A stretch of DNA of 64,000 bases, taken from contig NZ_FNHS01000003.1 in assembly GCF_900103445.1 (NCBI RefSeq), forward strand, positions 248,001-312,000, written 5' to 3'. Below the pieces are notes generated by a model, which was not told the DNA's origin, did not search any database, and saw only the letters and a list, made by a program, of their open reading frames with translations. Shown here piece by piece: positions 62,501 to 64,000 of this stretch (within the stretch, counting starts at the first letter, position 1; the number at the start of each line of letters is the position of its first letter). The translations under genes and the position numbers were made by a program. The stretch is from Methylobacterium phyllostachyos. GTDB lineage: Bacteria > Pseudomonadota > Alphaproteobacteria > Rhizobiales > Beijerinckiaceae.

Positions 62501-62746
62501 GATATGCTCGATGTCGTTGACCGTCGTCGTCAGCGAGCGCTCGAACACCGAGACGATGCGGCCCGACATGTCCTCGGGCGGCAGACCGGTATACTGCCAA
62601 ACAACGCTGATGACCGGGATGCCGATACTGGGAAAGATGTCGGTCGGTGTTCTGAAGATCGACAGGATCCCGAAGATCAGGATCAGGATCGACATCACGA
62701 CGAAGGTATAGGGACGCAGGAGAGCGAGGCGTACGATTGCGGCCAT
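59564..62746 (-). CDS. RND efflux transporter permease (HAE1/AcrB-like)
   Basis: 1060-residue proton-driven pump with 12 membrane helices and two large periplasmic loops. Start MAAIVRLALLRPYTFVVMSILILIFGILSI is the first helix. The proton-relay acidic pair is in GILVDDATVTIENINRHMEE (helix 4), and the duplicated second half has VWMLFVTQTHVSVPALTGAIMCMGVATANSI. Similar to AcrB-type drug exporters and to pumps of the metal or organic compound type; no heavy-metal (CusA-like) Met cluster stands out. The adaptor gene follows 12 bp later. Substrate unknown; no regulator adjacent. Confidence 0.94.
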   Translation of the reverse strand: MAAIVRLALLRPYTFVVMSILILIFGILSIFRTPTDIFPSIGIPVISVVWQYTGLPPEDMSGRIVSVFERSLTTTVNDIEHIESQSVPGYGIIKIFFQPSVNITAAQAQVTAIAQTQLKQLPPGITPPLMLAYNASSVPIIQLALSSDTLSQTALNDLAMNFIRPQLATVPGAQLPYAYGGAARQVQIDLDQSALHAHGLSAADVGAALARQNLITPVGTQKIGSYEWIVDLNDSPKTVDAFNDLPVKVVNGAVVFMRDVAHVHAGSPPQTNVVQLDGKKGVLMSVLKIGNASTLDIIAGVKARLPAIQATLPPGVDLKYVADQSGFVKDSVVAVVREGVIAAALTGFMILVFLGSWRSTLIITVSIPLAVLCSLIALSALGQTINVMTLGGLALAVGILVDDATVTIENINRHMEEFGEDIVTAITLGAQEIMPPATIALFCICIAFAPLLALGGVAGFLFRPLAMAVVFAMIASYVLTYTVVPTLARYLLANHDNVHGDGHGVQVATGFFGRFQRGFERRFENLRRGYLGLLALALAYRRVFAGGFLLAIGLSFGLLPYLGRDFFPSIESDALRLHVRAPTGTRIEEITALTGRIETRIRSLMPPGRVLSVVNNIGLPISGINISYGNSGTIGTFDADMLVTLAEGEGSPADFTRELRARLPQDFPGVTFSFLPADIVSQILNFGSPAALDVQIAGPNIEASRAYAYTLLSRIRRVAGVADARIQEQSRNPALRVDFNRALAGVVGLTEGDAATSIQASLSGSTQTAPTYWLDPNNGVSYPVSVQTPQYAIDTLGDLNNLPITAARSTQLLGGLSTIAPEPLSAVVTHYNVRSTVNILAAAQSRDLGGTAADIQAIIDATKDALPKGTIVSVRGQVVTMENAYRDLLIGLGFSIVLIYLLIVINFQSWVDPFVIIMALPAALAGIVWMLFVTQTHVSVPALTGAIMCMGVATANSILVISFAREQLAAGLDAREAALAAGATRLRPVIMTALAMVIGMLPMAIEPGQNAPLGRAVIGGLLFATTATLFFVPVVFSLVHGRARARSDDPLSGALPSPSV

Positions 62747-63078
62747 CGTCGGAGATTTGTCCGCGTCGCGATCTGGGGATGCCGGCGGAGCGGGTTTCGC
62801 AACCGGCGTTTCGTATTATGAATGCATCTCCCAATAGGGCAATTTGATGACCCGAGCCAGCCCACATGGCCGGAAACATCGCGAGACAGTTTTTCTATAC
62901 TTTTTCGATCGCCCTGCGCAGCGAACAGGCCAAGATCTTCGTTGAGCTAAACGCTGCTTTCTCGGCAGAAAAGCAGCGTTGCGTCTTAAGAAGATCGCGG
63001 CTGATCCTGTGCGGGCCGACGCGATGAGCAGATCGTCGTGGGCCCGAGCGGGAACGGCAGGCTGTCAGGCCCGCGGGT
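62747..63078. other. Intergenic region with a strong hairpin
   Basis: 332 bases between the glycosyltransferase stop and the efflux permease start. The notable element is a perfect 11-bp hairpin at 62950-62980 (AACGCTGCTTT with AAAGCAGCGTT, 9-base loop), possibly terminating the glycosyltransferase transcript, though without an external T run. The part nearest the permease should hold its promoter. No gene is seen. Confidence 0.5.
62950..62980 (-). terminator. Perfect 11-bp hairpin after the glycosyltransferase gene
   Basis: AACGCTGCTTT pairs exactly with AAAGCAGCGTT. It lies about 100 bp past the stop on the minus strand. T residues are inside the stem only, so termination is likely but not certain. 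Confidence 0.4.
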
Positions 63079-64000
63079 TCACATCTGCCAGTGCGGCATG
63101 AATTCGGTTCGGTAGGGTGAAGGCGCGCACCCCCAGACCGGATCGAGCATTTTAAGGAGCGCTTCCCGCGACAGCTTCGTGACGGTCTCGCGCGTCGTGG
63201 CGGGCAGGTCCGACTTTTCGAGGATATCGATGCAACTCGACAAGCATGCCCGGTACTGCCCCGTATTATAAGCATTCACGGCAAACTCGTGCCGTAATGC
63301 GTACTGATATATCCACGGCTGAATGAACAGGGCACCGCTGGGCATGGACAGAGGAAGTGCGGCCTCGGCGTAGTAGTATCCTTCGACGTACTTGCCCTTC
63401 CGTCTGCACAAGCGGCTGGCGCCATGGCGTGCCTCCGCACGTCCAGGAACGAGGGCGATCGCGCGGTCATATACGGCGAGCACCGTGTCAAAGGGTTCGC
63501 CGAAAGCTTCCATGATATAGGCGATGCTCAGAAGGCTGACATAGACCTCCTCCTCCCAGAATCCGAGCTCAGCGCGTTTGCGGTAGTATTCGAGAGCCTT
63601 TAAGATATCCCCGGCGTCTCGGTAACTCTGCGCCAGATAGAATATATATCGTGAAATCAAGAACGGATCTTTTTCTTTCTTCAGGGCCTTTTCCAGAAGA
63701 ATAGCATCACGCTTATAGGTATCCTTGTCCTGATGCCGGGCGCCGTCCTCGCCGCGACGCATCGCCAGCGGCAGCGACTCGCGCCAAGGCGCGCCATCGC
63801 ACGCCAGAAATTCGTGCACCACACCTCGATAGCGCCAGGGGAAGGCGTTGCTGACCAATTGCAAGCGGTCGTATCGGGTAGTGGTATCCAGAATTGTGAA
63901 ATAGTAGGCCGAGGCTTCGAGCTTTGGCATTGTGAAGCCCGCCGGGATCACCAATTCGTCATCCGCGTCGATGATCAACGAATAGTTCCCATGCGGGCGG
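63079..64000 (-). CDS. Glycosyltransferase with TPR-like C-terminal region (5' partial)
   Basis: The frame is open to the window end, so the N-terminus is missing. The first visible residues (HGNYSLIIDADDELVIPAGF) hold the Asp-x-Asp type motif of family 2 glycosyltransferases, which binds the sugar-nucleotide metal. This is followed by FPWRYRGVVHEFLACD and helical repeats from about residue 95 on (RYIFYLAQSYRDAGDILKALEYYRKRAELG), as in TPR-containing enzymes of the WcaA group. About 307 residues are visible. The end of the catalytic domain plus a protein-binding tail suggests polysaccharide or flagellin glycosylation work. Acceptor unknown. Confidence 0.85.
   Translation of the reverse strand, partial: RPHGNYSLIIDADDELVIPAGFTMPKLEASAYYFTILDTTTRYDRLQLVSNAFPWRYRGVVHEFLACDGAPWRESLPLAMRRGEDGARHQDKDTYKRDAILLEKALKKEKDPFLISRYIFYLAQSYRDAGDILKALEYYRKRAELGFWEEEVYVSLLSIAYIMEAFGEPFDTVLAVYDRAIALVPGRAEARHGASRLCRRKGKYVEGYYYAEAALPLSMPSGALFIQPWIYQYALRHEFAVNAYNTGQYRACLSSCIDILEKSDLPATTRETVTKLSREALLKMLDPVWGCAPSPYRTEFMPHWQM

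Noticed and set aside
60662..62821. A 719-residue plus-strand open frame opposite the RND permease gene
   Set aside because: Composition (Arg, Asp, His, Gln rich, no hydrophobic pattern) is that of a shadow of the real membrane protein.

Overview
The window is 64 kb of high-GC, gene-dense bacterial chromosome. Gene content and order point to an alphaproteobacterium of the Hyphomicrobiales, most likely Methylobacterium or a close relative. The reasons are the gene run ubiG / lysC-ptsP-prfA-prmC-DUF4167, the cluster GapR (DUF2312) / DUF1244 / N-formylglutamate amidohydrolase / DUF1036 / pyk, the gap-pgk-fba cluster diverging from DUF4164-zapA, a 41-residue ribosomal protein L36, and a glycerate 2-kinase as used in the serine cycle. 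The genus is an inference; no rRNA or tRNA gene was found to confirm it. I saw no prophage, insertion sequence or CRISPR array, so this reads as core chromosome with a few accessory modules.

Layout. 1-9.4 kb: the end of ruvA, an iron-storage pair (bfd-bfr), dapB-gpmA-alkB, a gamma-glutamyltransferase-family enzyme, three exported or membrane-anchored proteins of unknown function, and asd. 9.4-16.6 kb: an exported alkaline-phosphatase-superfamily enzyme behind an excellent Pho box, then gapR, DUF1244, N-formylglutamate amidohydrolase, glycerate kinase, DUF1036 and pyruvate kinase. 16.8-31.3 kb: mostly housekeeping (hydrolase plus TPR pair, rpmJ, PAS protein, PEBP protein, ubiG, lysC, ptsP, prfA, prmC, DUF4167, rlmE, ppx/gppA, a stand-alone receiver). 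31.5-39.2 kb: a double cold-shock-domain protein, an iron-linked membrane trio (DUF3649-PepSY-DUF3325), an NAD-dependent aldehyde dehydrogenase, and a DUF779 / carboxymuconolactone decarboxylase-like / cupin operon. 39.2-46.4 kb: the leftward operon gap - coiled-coil membrane protein - pgk - fba - ThiE-like - Sel1 protein, diverging from DUF4164-zapA.

46.4-54 kb is a complete-looking malonate catabolic locus: a GntR/FCD regulator and the madL-madM transporter point left, and mdcA-C-D-E-G-H points right. The enzyme subunits and two maturation factors are present, but mdcB is not, although it makes the precursor of the prosthetic group. A dispersed palindromic repeat lies between mdcA and mdcC. 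Just beyond is an internally deleted aldehyde dehydrogenase remnant.

54.5-64 kb holds a sugar-type periplasmic binding protein paired with a methyl-accepting chemotaxis protein and with no ABC transporter, about 0.9 kb of decayed or intergenic sequence, an RND efflux permease and its membrane-fusion partner, and the end of a glycosyltransferase with TPR-like repeats that runs off the window.

Three enzymes of the aspartate pathway to lysine (lysC, asd, dapB) lie within 21 kb but in separate transcription units. Several starts are non-ATG (alkB, the phosphatase, pyk, PepSY, DUF3325, gap, zapA, mdcG). I chose these from ribosome-binding sites, stop/start overlaps and the known N-termini of the families. 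The most noteworthy non-coding observations are the Pho box, the inverted repeats in front of bfd and the chemoreceptor, a GTATAC-core candidate operator in the malonate control region, and two members of one dispersed repeat family.
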